Positions 29,083-36,987 of a stretch of 64,000 bases of DNA are shown piece after piece. The stretch is from Pseudoalteromonas rubra. GTDB lineage: Bacteria > Pseudomonadota > Gammaproteobacteria > Enterobacterales > Alteromonadaceae. The notes beneath the pieces are model-generated. The model made no database searches. It was not told the DNA's origin and saw only the letters and a list, made by a program, of their open reading frames with translations. The DNA is taken from the NCBI RefSeq assembly GCF_005887095.1, contig NZ_PNCI01000019.1:62001-126000 (forward strand), written 5' to 3'. The stretch's first letter is position 1; every line of letters begins with the position of its first letter. A program made the position numbers and the translations under genes.

Positions 29083-30300
29083 ATGCTGAACGCGATCCTA
29101 AACACGTTCAACATTACAGAGTCTGCATCAGAGCAGAGACAAGATTGCCGAAGCGCTGGCACGGTCATGATTGACGTACAGGTCAGCTCACCTGTGTCAC
29201 AGCATTTCAGCTGCACGTTGCGCTGCGCTCAGGTTGGTGTCTTGTTAGCACCGAGCGGGGCGGGGAAAACCTCTCTGCTAAACGCACTGGCGGGTTTGAG
29301 CCCCGCAACGGGCTCTATTCAGGTCGATAGCAAGGGGGCTGAACAAATAGACTTACCTGCTCATCAACGGCGTATCGCCTATGTAACCCAGTCCCCGACT
29401 TTGTTTGGCCACCTCTCGATACAAGCTTTATTGAATTTGGTGTCTGCTGAGCAGACGAACGCATTCGACGTGACCTGGGCGGTTGGGTTATTGAACCTCA
29501 GCGGCGTGTTGCATTTACGCGCTCAGCAGCTGAGTGGAGGCCAGCAGCAGCGGGTGGCGCTGTTACTGGCGATGATCAAAGGCGCGCCGTTATTGCTCTT
29601 GGATGAAGTGTTGACCGGGCAGGATCACACCATGAAGCACGCTTGTATTGCCGTCATAAAAGAGTACCTGAAGCAAACAAATGCCGCTGCGCTGATGGTG
29701 TGTCATCAGATGGAAGACGCACTGGCGTTGGCCGATATGGCATGGGTGCTTAAAGACGATGGAAGTTGCAAGCACTGGCAGGCGATGCCTATTGGTGCTG
29801 GTCTGCACCTGTATCAACACCAGTTGTTGGCATCGTTTCAGGATGGTTCAAATGGAGGTGAGGGCCATGCCAGCGAGTTCTTATCTGTTGTGCAGGCGAC
29901 CACATTGGCGCATCGCACATCACTTGGGCTGACCGAGTATCGGCTGAACGGGCAGGCCTGTTTCAGTGTTCATACGCCCCACACCAAGCCGGGGCAAGCT
30001 GTGTCATTGGTTCTCAAGGCAAACCGGGTTGGTCTGTCCAGGAAGGCTATGCCAGATAGCAGTTTTGTCAATCAATGGCTGGCAACCATCACCAGTACAC
30101 GTGAAATCGTATGGCAGGGCGAGCAGGGTATGCTTATCGATGTTAAATTGGTGAGCAAAGACGACAGCGATGCAGCACAGTGTAATGACCTGTCCGTCTG
30201 GATAACCCGTCTGTCTTTCAATCAGCTTAAGCCCGCCGTCAACGAGCCCTGGTATCTCATCAGTAAAGCCGACGCACTGAGTGTTAACAGCCTACATTAA
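29083..30300 (+). CDS. modC: molybdate ABC transporter ATPase ModC
   Basis: 405 residues from ATG 29083, preceded by AGGGGG; a later ATG at 29167 (MIDVQVSSPV) lies nearer to where other ModC proteins begin, so the N-terminus is uncertain. Walker A reads APSGAGKTS: the first Gly of the P-loop is Ala. The Q-loop region is followed by the signature LSGGQQQR and Walker B LLLLDEVLTGQD, where the usual D-loop is altered; the switch His is in MVCHQMED. A C-terminal Mop/TOBE domain (about 335-405) would bind molybdate. It overlaps the end of the convergent small gene by nine bases. Confidence 0.9.
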   Translation: MLNAILNTFNITESASEQRQDCRSAGTVMIDVQVSSPVSQHFSCTLRCAQVGVLLAPSGAGKTSLLNALAGLSPATGSIQVDSKGAEQIDLPAHQRRIAYVTQSPTLFGHLSIQALLNLVSAEQTNAFDVTWAVGLLNLSGVLHLRAQQLSGGQQQRVALLLAMIKGAPLLLLDEVLTGQDHTMKHACIAVIKEYLKQTNAAALMVCHQMEDALALADMAWVLKDDGSCKHWQAMPIGAGLHLYQHQLLASFQDGSNGGEGHASEFLSVVQATTLAHRTSLGLTEYRLNGQACFSVHTPHTKPGQAVSLVLKANRVGLSRKAMPDSSFVNQWLATITSTREIVWQGEQGMLIDVKLVSKDDSDAAQCNDLSVWITRLSFNQLKPAVNEPWYLISKADALSVNSLH

Positions 30301-30570
30301 GTGGTTGCGTACCAAACCACGTTTAACGTTTTTACAGAGCTTAGCGAAGCGCCTGATGTCATCAAACTGGGGAACCACACCACAGTTGAGCTGGTGTTCC
30401 CAGTAGGTTAAATCAGTATCCACTAATTCCATGAGTTTTTTCGGGCAGCCGACACAGGAGGTGTTGGTACCGCAGAAGAAGGTATCCGGCTCGTAGAGCG
30501 GCAACTCTTTTTTGACTTGCTCGATGAGTAACCGCATTGCGGTTACTCTGTCGGGCTTACGGGGGCGCAT
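30292..30570 (-). CDS. uncharacterised 92-residue protein with a Cys cluster
   Basis: I do not recognise its function. It is basic, mainly helical in appearance, and has three close cysteines in FCGTNTSCVGCPKK (Cys33, 39, 42), then Cys63 in HQLNCG and Cys79 in KLCKN; a metal or iron-sulfur site is possible. It starts 11 bases after the moeA stop, so narL-moeA and this gene look like one operon. The link to nitrate reduction or cofactor synthesis is by position only. Codon use and look are those of a real gene; its last nine bases overlap modC. Confidence 0.7.
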   Translation of the reverse strand: MRPRKPDRVTAMRLLIEQVKKELPLYEPDTFFCGTNTSCVGCPKKLMELVDTDLTYWEHQLNCGVVPQFDDIRRFAKLCKNVKRGLVRNHLM

Positions 30571-30581
30571 TGTTACTGTAC

Positions 30582-31841
30582 TCAGCTCAGTGCCCAGTCG
30601 AAAGGCACGTAAGTGACCAGCTCATTCTCTTGCCAGTTGGCACCGTCAGCGTCGAGGAGCAGGTATCCGCTGCTTGCAGCAAACGTACTCAGAATACCTG
30701 AGCCTTGTCCCTGTAAGGGCTTAACTCGAGTACCTGACGGGCTGTGTTCAAGGGATGCTCGGATAAACTCCAGTCGCCCGGGTCTTTTTGAGATAGGAGA
30801 GGCGAGCGGCAGTCGCTGCGATAGTGCGGGGGTCACTTGTTCTCCTGCTAACTTCCGCAGCGCCGGGAGCGCCAGTTGATGCAGTGTGACCACACTTGAG
30901 ACCGGGTTTCCAGGTAAGCCAAAAAAGCGTTTGTGGTGGCCTTGTTGGTTACAGGTGTGAAAATGCCCATACGCAAACGGTTTACCCGGTTTGATGGCCA
31001 CTTTCCAAAACTGCATATTACCCAACTCATCCAGCACTGTTTTGGTGTGATCGGCGTCACCAACAGACACACCGCCTGAAGATACCACTACATCTGCCTG
31101 TGCAAGTGCCTGATTAAAGGTACTGGACAGTGCGTCAGGGCAATCAGGGACAATACCAAAGTCCAGCACTTCAAAAGCCAGGTTCTCAAGCATAGCGCGG
31201 GTGGTGTAGCGGTTGGTATCGTAGATTTCACTGGCTTGTTTATCGTTACCAGGCTCACACAGCTCGTCTCCCGTTGATAAAACGGCCACTTTTAAGGGCT
31301 GGAAAACAGATACAGATCCTACGCCGATAGACGCGAGCAAGCCAATATCCGTGGCCGTTAACCTGTGCCCATGGGCAAAGAGCGCAGTATTGGCGGCAAT
31401 ATCCTCGCCGCGTTTACGTAAGTTCTGCTGAGGTTTCGGTGCAGTTGTGAAGTGGATATGTGTTTTATCTTCAATTTGCTCTGCGACTGCCTGTTCCTGC
31501 ATGACGATGGTGTCAAAACCCTCTGGCACGGGGGCGCCGGTCATAATGCGAATACAGCTGCCCGGTTGCCAGGTGCCGGTAAACGGGTGACCCGCCAACG
31601 CCGTGCCGATAAGTTCAAACTCGCTAAACTGCCCCAGGTCCTGATATTGAATAGCGTATCCGTCCATGGCCGAGTTGTCATAACCCGGCACATCAAACGG
31701 CGCGATAATATCTGCAGCCAGGATCCGCTGCCTTGCACTGTGTAACGGGCGTGTCTCGCTACCAACAAAGGTTGAGGCATCCTCTTCTAGTGCCGCTAGT
31801 GCCGCTTCAAAAGAGAGGAAAGTGGGTTTGGGATCAGTCAT
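30582..31841 (-). CDS. moeA: molybdopterin molybdenumtransferase MoeA
   Basis: Inserts molybdate into adenylylated molybdopterin. 419 residues from the ATG at 31841 (MTDPKPTFLSFEAAL), chosen because AGGAG lies seven bases upstream; an earlier in-frame start would overlap narL. Motifs: FDVPGYDNSAMDGYA, the molybdopterin-binding VSSGGVSVGDADHTK, FFGLPGNPVSS, and domain IV with RLEFIRA. It starts two bases after narL, so the nitrate response regulator and this cofactor gene are co-expressed. Confidence 0.96.
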   Translation of the reverse strand: MTDPKPTFLSFEAALAALEEDASTFVGSETRPLHSARQRILAADIIAPFDVPGYDNSAMDGYAIQYQDLGQFSEFELIGTALAGHPFTGTWQPGSCIRIMTGAPVPEGFDTIVMQEQAVAEQIEDKTHIHFTTAPKPQQNLRKRGEDIAANTALFAHGHRLTATDIGLLASIGVGSVSVFQPLKVAVLSTGDELCEPGNDKQASEIYDTNRYTTRAMLENLAFEVLDFGIVPDCPDALSSTFNQALAQADVVVSSGGVSVGDADHTKTVLDELGNMQFWKVAIKPGKPFAYGHFHTCNQQGHHKRFFGLPGNPVSSVVTLHQLALPALRKLAGEQVTPALSQRLPLASPISKRPGRLEFIRASLEHSPSGTRVKPLQGQGSGILSTFAASSGYLLLDADGANWQENELVTYVPFDWALS

Positions 31842-31843
31842 GG

Positions 31844-32497
31844 CTAGGCTCCTTTTTGTTGGTTTATCATCCATACTGCGGCTTCTACACGCGAACGCAG
31901 GCTTAGCTTTTTCAGCAAATGCTTGACGTGTACCTTCACCGTACCGTCTGAAATATCCAGTTCTCTGGCGATGAGTTTATTCGACAGCCCCTTGGCAATC
32001 AGCTTGAGTATTTCAAATTCCCGACTGGTTAAAGAGTTCAGAATGTTGGCTTTCTGAGAGACATCTGGCTTGCGAATAGCCTGCGCCAGTACACCGGTCA
32101 GCTTTTCACTGAGTACCATTTTACCCAGTGCGGCTTGTTTGATTTTTTCGAGAATGTCTTCCGGGTCCATGTCTTTGAGCAAGTAGCCGTCTGCGCCGTA
32201 ACTGATCGCAGTCAGGACATCTTCATCGTTGTCTGACACCGTTAACATAATGATCCTCGATGTCACGTCATTGGCACGCATGGCCTTGAGTGTTTCCAGA
32301 CCATCCATGCCCTGCATGTTCAGATCCAGGATGATCAAATCCGGGTCGCTATCAATGGCGATTTCTAAGCCTTCTTTGCCATTGGCTGCTTCGCCAATCA
32401 CCGTTAGCTCATCTTCTAACTCGATTAACTGCTGTAAACCTTTGCGCAGTAAGGGGTGGTCATCCACAAGTAGTATTGTGCTAACTAGCTCACTCAT
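31844..32497 (-). CDS. narL: nitrate/nitrite response regulator NarL (NarP-like)
   Basis: 217 residues. Receiver domain: acidic DD at 12-13, phospho-accepting Asp58 in LIILDLNM, and Lys in YLLKDMDPED. The C-terminal LuxR-type HTH spans about 152-210 (LTSREFEILKLIAKGLSNKLIARELDISDGTVKVHVKHLLKKL). Length and sequence are those of NarL/NarP; the two cannot be told apart by eye. NarX at 20.5-22.3 kb is its likely kinase. It is divergent from narK, with a 7-2-7 heptamer pair between them that suggests control of narK and perhaps of itself. Confidence 0.93.
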   Translation of the reverse strand: MSELVSTILLVDDHPLLRKGLQQLIELEDELTVIGEAANGKEGLEIAIDSDPDLIILDLNMQGMDGLETLKAMRANDVTSRIIMLTVSDNDEDVLTAISYGADGYLLKDMDPEDILEKIKQAALGKMVLSEKLTGVLAQAIRKPDVSQKANILNSLTSREFEILKLIAKGLSNKLIARELDISDGTVKVHVKHLLKKLSLRSRVEAAVWMINQQKGA

Positions 32498-32651
32498 AAG
32501 TTACTCTTACTCTATAAAGACGGTCAAAATCACGTGTTTATAATAGTAACTTGGATTAACAAGGCATTCATTACAAACATCGGGTGCTACTCCAAAAGAC
32601 CTTTTAACCACTCTTTAAAAGTCATAAAAATTAGATGGTTACATGTTTTTA

Positions 32652-32667
32652 TACCTAAAAGTGGGTA
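32652..32667. promoter_or_regulatory. NarL/NarP-type 7-2-7 site, narL-narK
   Basis: TACCTAA-AA-GTGGGTA in the 274-base region between narL and narK, centred about 112 bases from the narK ATG. I see no good FNR box in this region. Confidence 0.6.
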
Positions 32668-32771
32668 TGTCCTGCTATTCCCTCATTGTTGCTTATTACC
32701 CATCAATGTGAATTGTCTGTCCTCTTTTTTATGCACATAGTGAGGGTAATTCGATTGTAAGGAGCGGCACT

Positions 32772-34385
32772 ATGGCTGATCTACAAAAATGGGAACCCGA
32801 AAACGAGGCCTTTTGGGAATCTCAGGGTAAAAAAATTGCACAGCGCAACTTGTGGATATCCATCCCAAGTCTGTTGTGTGGCTTTGCTGTATGGCTCTAC
32901 TGGGGCATTTTAACGGTACAAATGATGAACGCGGGATTTAACTTTTCCGCACAAGAGCTATTTACACTAACGGCGATTGCGGGCTTGTCCGGTGCGACTT
33001 TACGGATCCCCAGTAGCTTCTTTATTCGTTTCTGTGGTGGCAGAAATACCATCTTCTTCACAACCTCTTTGTTGATTATTCCGGCCTTCTTTACTGGTAT
33101 GGCACTGCAAGACCCCACCACGCCGTTGTGGCAATATCAGTTGTTGGCGTTGCTCTCTGGATTTGGTGGCGGTAATTTCGCATCGTCGATGTCCAATATC
33201 AGCTTCTTCTTTCCCAAGAAGCAGCAAGGTCTGGCACTGGGACTCAATGCGGGGTTAGGTAACTTTGGCGTGACGACCATGCAGATACTGATCCCACTGT
33301 TTATGACCTACGGTGTGTTTGGCGCACTCGGGGGCGATCCGGTGACGCTGGTCAGCCCTTCAGGTAGTTTGATCGGGAAAATTCCAGCGGGTTCAGAAAC
33401 CTGGATCCAAAATGGCGGATTCCTGTGGTTACTGCTGTTGGTGCCTCTATTCTTAGCCACCTGGTTTGGCATGAATAATATCCGCACGCCAGAAGTATCG
33501 CCAAATCTCGGCAGTCCATTGGGCGCGTTTGCGATGATTTCTGTGATGCTGACCATTGGTCTGGCAACAGCTGCGGCGGGGTTATGGTTAATGCTGCCCG
33601 AATCGGCTAATGGTTCTGGGTTTGGGGTACCAAAAGAGCTGGTGTTGGTGTTGGTGGTTGCGACGACTGTGTTCTTGCTCAAGATGTTACCTGGCGCGAT
33701 TGGTGAAAGCCTGTCTAAGCAGTATCAGATTTTCAACAACAAACACACCTGGGTGATGAGTGTCATCTACACCATGACATTCGGCTCTTTCATAGGGTTT
33801 GCGGCAGCATTCCCACTGGCAATTAAAGTTATTTTTGGCTTCCAGCACGTGATGGTTGATGGTGTGATGACCCACGATACGGTGAATCCGAATGGTCCAA
33901 GTGCCCTTATGTATGCCTGGATGGCCCCTTTCATCGGAGCGCTTATTCGTCCGCTTGGCGGCTGGATTGCTGACAGGTTGGGTGGCGCGTTAGTAACACA
34001 GATTTGTTCTGTGGTCATGGTAGGTTCTTCACTGGGGGCGGCCTACTATATGCAAACAGCTTATCAGTCTGCGACGCCAGAAGAGTTCTTTGTACCTTTC
34101 TTTGTACTGTTTTTAATCCTGTTTGCTGCCACTGGTATTGGCAATGGTTCAACATTCCGCACCATCGCTATGGTGTTTCCAAAAGAGCAAGCGGGTCCGG
34201 TACTGGGCTGGACATCGGCAGTGGCAGCTTACGGTGCTTTCTATATTCCTATGGTCTTTGGCCAGCAGATTAAAGCCACCACACCAGAAGTGGCCCTGAT
34301 TGGGTTTGCGGTGTTCTACGGAGTATGCGTATTCATTAACTGGTGGTTTTATTTGAGAAAGGACGGTGAGTTCTACAACCCATAA
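32772..34385 (+). CDS. narK: MFS nitrate/nitrite transporter NarK (long type)
   Basis: 537 residues, 12 predicted spans. It has both nitrate signatures: AGLGNFGVTTMQ (NS1, about 157-168) and the second in ATGIGNGSTFRTIAMVFPKEQ. The N-terminal region with W-E-P-E-N-E-A-F-W is typical of the NarK/NarU group next to nar operons. Start chosen with AAGGAG upstream (32759-32764). It probably exchanges nitrite for nitrate or takes up nitrate. A terminator follows. Confidence 0.94.
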   Translation: MADLQKWEPENEAFWESQGKKIAQRNLWISIPSLLCGFAVWLYWGILTVQMMNAGFNFSAQELFTLTAIAGLSGATLRIPSSFFIRFCGGRNTIFFTTSLLIIPAFFTGMALQDPTTPLWQYQLLALLSGFGGGNFASSMSNISFFFPKKQQGLALGLNAGLGNFGVTTMQILIPLFMTYGVFGALGGDPVTLVSPSGSLIGKIPAGSETWIQNGGFLWLLLLVPLFLATWFGMNNIRTPEVSPNLGSPLGAFAMISVMLTIGLATAAAGLWLMLPESANGSGFGVPKELVLVLVVATTVFLLKMLPGAIGESLSKQYQIFNNKHTWVMSVIYTMTFGSFIGFAAAFPLAIKVIFGFQHVMVDGVMTHDTVNPNGPSALMYAWMAPFIGALIRPLGGWIADRLGGALVTQICSVVMVGSSLGAAYYMQTAYQSATPEEFFVPFFVLFLILFAATGIGNGSTFRTIAMVFPKEQAGPVLGWTSAVAAYGAFYIPMVFGQQIKATTPEVALIGFAVFYGVCVFINWWFYLRKDGEFYNP

Positions 34386-34401
34386 TCATCTCCACTATAG
34401 C

Positions 34402-34434
34402 AAGAGCCATTAACATCAGGTTGTGGCTCTTTTT
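34402..34434 (+). terminator. terminator after narK
   Basis: An 8-base stem AAGAGCCA (34402-34409) with TGGCTCTT (34424-34431) and a T run, 17 bases past narK. Confidence 0.85.
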
Positions 34435-34456
34435 CCAATTTTGCAGGGTAAAATAA

Positions 34457-34828
34457 ATGAGCAAGTTTCAAGAGTTACTAACCATGTCACGTTATCAGCC
34501 AGAGCCCGTTAAGCTTCTGATGCTGTTTACCAAAGCCAATGTTGAAAGTGCATCGAACGATGTGAACAAAGGGTTTATTGAGCCAGTTATGTGCGTTGAT
34601 AAACTCCCGAACGAATTAAGCGACTATGAGGCCTTGTGCAAAGAGGCGGATGTTATAAACCCTGATTGGGATTTGGTTTTTCTGACCAGTATAAATGCAG
34701 ATGTTGACAGCAGTATTATCGACAAGAGTATGAAATCTATGGTCAGTGACGTCCAAACGGGTAAAAATACCTCAATGTATGTTGTACTCGACCGTCAGGA
34801 CAATCTCGTTGAGCTGGTAGGTAGTTAA
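34457..34828 (+). CDS. uncharacterised 123-residue protein beside narK
   Basis: A small, acidic, soluble protein with no signal peptide or membrane span. The pattern PEPVKLLMLF, then PVMCVDKLPNEL, then WDLVFLTSI, then a C-terminal MYVVLDRQDNLVEL, resembles proteobacterial proteins of about 130 residues that are often labelled ribonucleotide reductase subunit alpha; nothing here has a reductase catalytic domain, so I regard that label as wrong. AGGG lies eight bases before the ATG. It sits between the narK terminator and a second terminator, so it has its own transcript or reads through from narK. Confidence 0.7.
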   Translation: MSKFQELLTMSRYQPEPVKLLMLFTKANVESASNDVNKGFIEPVMCVDKLPNELSDYEALCKEADVINPDWDLVFLTSINADVDSSIIDKSMKSMVSDVQTGKNTSMYVVLDRQDNLVELVGS

Positions 34829-34879
34829 GCGCTCACGCAGGTTAATTCGTAATCTGAAGCGCGATTGTGTAGATAAAGT

Positions 34880-34903
34880 AAAGGCAGCAAATACTGCCTT
34901 TCT
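34880..34903. terminator. terminator between convergent genes
   Basis: AAAGGCAG (34880-34887) and CTGCCTTT (34894-34901) with a 6-base loop. It can serve the small gene on the plus strand and the kinase/phosphatase gene on the minus strand. Confidence 0.7.
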
Positions 34904-34946
34904 TGCATTGAAATTTCGATAGCCAACCGACCCAGGTTTTGCGTGG

Positions 34947-36671
34947 TTAAAGCTTTGACTGACTGAACAGATAAATCACTAAAATTAACGTGATAAACCA
35001 AAAGCCACTGACCAGTTTCCAGAACACCAGACTGCTGGCTTCTTTGGGCTCAGGTTCTGGCTTGAGGAATAGGGGGTTGGGTTTGGTGAGATCCTCTAAT
35101 AGCGCATCTATGGTTTGATATCGCGTTGTCAGATCAAAGCTCACACCTTTTTGCAGTGCTTTATCAAACCACACGGGAATAACCGGGTTGTATTTGGTCG
35201 CGCTCTGGTAGCGCAATTTGTCATAGTCAAACATGGAAGTACAGGTTTCAACTTTGTCGCCATAAGGCAGATGCCCGGTAAATAGTTCATAGCAAATGGT
35301 TGCGAGGCTATATACATCTCCCTGAATGGCCGAATTTTTGCCAACCAGATAGTTTGGGTCGGAGTAACTGGCGGTGCCCAGCGCGCCAATGTGTTCAATA
35401 GGGCGGTACAGTTCAGCGACACCGGCCACAAACACCGAGCCAAAGTCCACCAACTTAACTGACCCATCTTTCATTATCATGATGTTGCCGGGCTTTAGGT
35501 CCTGATGAATTGCATCGTTGTCGTGAAATGCCTGGAGCCCTTTAGCAATGTCTTTAACGATTGCGATGGCGTGTTTTGGCTTCAAAGGGGTATTTTTTGC
35601 GAGCCAGTGGTCGAGGCTCAGACCCTCGAGATGCTCCATCAGGTAGTAGAGCGCGGTTCTTGGGCGGTTGTGCTGGATGATCTTAACTACGTAGGGTGAA
35701 TCTATGCGGCTACCAATCCATTTCTCTTTGAGGAAACGGTCAATGTAGTGTACGTCGTCTTCAAAGTTCATGGAAGGTGTTTTCATCGCATAGTGCTGAC
35801 CACTCTTTTCATCTTCTACCAGATACAACTGGCTTCTGGGAGAAGCAAAGATCTCTTCGATGACCCGATACCCATCCAATTTCATGCCCGCTTCCAGAGG
35901 CGGGGGAAACGGCAAACGGGTTAAGTCTGCGTTGAACTCATTGTCGTCTTGATGGGGCAGGGACTTCACCCTTAATACCACGCAACTGATGTTGTCATCA
36001 CTGCCATTGGTCTGAGCTTGTGCACACAGCGAAGATGCGATATCGCTGGCGGGTACTGAGGAGGACAAGGCTCTTATCAGCGCTGCGGTCGGGATAAAGT
36101 CGTGCACGCCATCCGTGGTTAACAGGTAACAATCTCCCTCCTTGAGCTCGAAATTGCTGTAGTCAATGTGAATGTTGTTGTCCATACCAAGGGCGCGTGA
36201 CAGGAAGGACTTACCCTGACCTAAGTGGGTTACGTGGTCAGCGGTGAGTTGCTCAAAGGAGTCTGAGCGCAGCCGGAATACCCGGCTGTCGCCAACGTGA
36301 AATAAATGGCCGTGAACACCTTTTAAGAGCAGGCAGCTTAAAGTGGTCAAGTAGCCTTTATTATCCTGCTTAAACTGATGGCTTTTACGGTATAGCCTGA
36401 GGTTTATTGCTGACAGGACTTGCTCACCACAACGGCTCACGGACCAGGTATCCGGGGTCTTAAAGTATTCTGATAAAAAGCGCGTCACAGCAGTTTCACT
36501 GGCTTCTTTGCCCGCTTCTGCTGAACTCACGCCATCGGCAATGCAAAATGCTAGCCCTTTGACTTTGCTTAGGTAACTATCTTGTGGGATCAGGAAACCC
36601 GCGGCGTCTTCGTTGATGTCTTTGATACCCGCAGTGGTTTTTACCCCAACCTGAACCCTGATGTTTTGCAT
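34947..36671 (-). CDS. PP2C phosphatase / Ser-Thr kinase fusion protein
   Basis: 574 residues with two catalytic domains. A PP2C phosphatase spans about 1-240, with metal residues in ADGVSS (Asp46), GDSR (Asp128), TTDGVHD (Asp187) and SDDNIS (Asp225 or 226). A Hanks-type kinase spans about 265-530, with Lys297 (YAMK), the catalytic loop HQDLKPGN (Asp391) and DFG at 409-411. The HRD Arg is Gln, so it is a non-RD kinase. One membrane span lies at about 550-569, close to the C-terminus. Such fusions occur beside nitrate transporters in other proteobacteria; control of nitrate transport is a plausible inference. It lies between two transporter genes. Confidence 0.9.
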   Translation of the reverse strand: MQNIRVQVGVKTTAGIKDINEDAAGFLIPQDSYLSKVKGLAFCIADGVSSAEAGKEASETAVTRFLSEYFKTPDTWSVSRCGEQVLSAINLRLYRKSHQFKQDNKGYLTTLSCLLLKGVHGHLFHVGDSRVFRLRSDSFEQLTADHVTHLGQGKSFLSRALGMDNNIHIDYSNFELKEGDCYLLTTDGVHDFIPTAALIRALSSSVPASDIASSLCAQAQTNGSDDNISCVVLRVKSLPHQDDNEFNADLTRLPFPPPLEAGMKLDGYRVIEEIFASPRSQLYLVEDEKSGQHYAMKTPSMNFEDDVHYIDRFLKEKWIGSRIDSPYVVKIIQHNRPRTALYYLMEHLEGLSLDHWLAKNTPLKPKHAIAIVKDIAKGLQAFHDNDAIHQDLKPGNIMIMKDGSVKLVDFGSVFVAGVAELYRPIEHIGALGTASYSDPNYLVGKNSAIQGDVYSLATICYELFTGHLPYGDKVETCTSMFDYDKLRYQSATKYNPVIPVWFDKALQKGVSFDLTTRYQTIDALLEDLTKPNPLFLKPEPEPKEASSLVFWKLVSGFWFITLILVIYLFSQSKL

Positions 36672-36987
36672 TTATCTCACACTTTAACCCTGTCTTAATG
36701 TGAAAATAGTGCAAGAAAAGCACGCTGTAGTTCAACCTAAAATAGGTCTGGTTGGGGTAAAAATGACAGCCTCTATGACTAAATGGTACCAAGCATACCT
36801 ATTATTGGGTATGTGGCGTGCTTTATATCTATGTGAAAATAAACGCATCTTTTGCTGATGGGGTATTAGCGCCGGGCATGTTGAGGCATTGGGGGTAGAA
36901 GTCCACTACCTCTCAACAACTTAGGTAGAATATACACCATACTATTGTTACTCAGAACCTGGCTAAATTATTGGGGTGGTTTGCTAT
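36672..36987. other. intergenic region before the second nitrate transporter
   Basis: These 316 bases hold no credible gene. Besides the 7-2-7 site at 36796-36811, there is an exact heptamer TACCTCT near 36909 and a TTAGGTA about 36923, spaced too widely to be one 7-2-7 unit. No FNR box was seen. It serves divergent promoters for the kinase/phosphatase gene and the transporter. Confidence 0.4.
36796..36811. promoter_or_regulatory. NarL/NarP-type 7-2-7 site before the second nitrate transporter
   Basis: TACCTAT-TA-TTGGGTA; the first heptamer fits TACYYMT exactly and the second has one mismatch. It lies between the kinase/phosphatase gene and the transporter at 36988. Confidence 0.6.
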
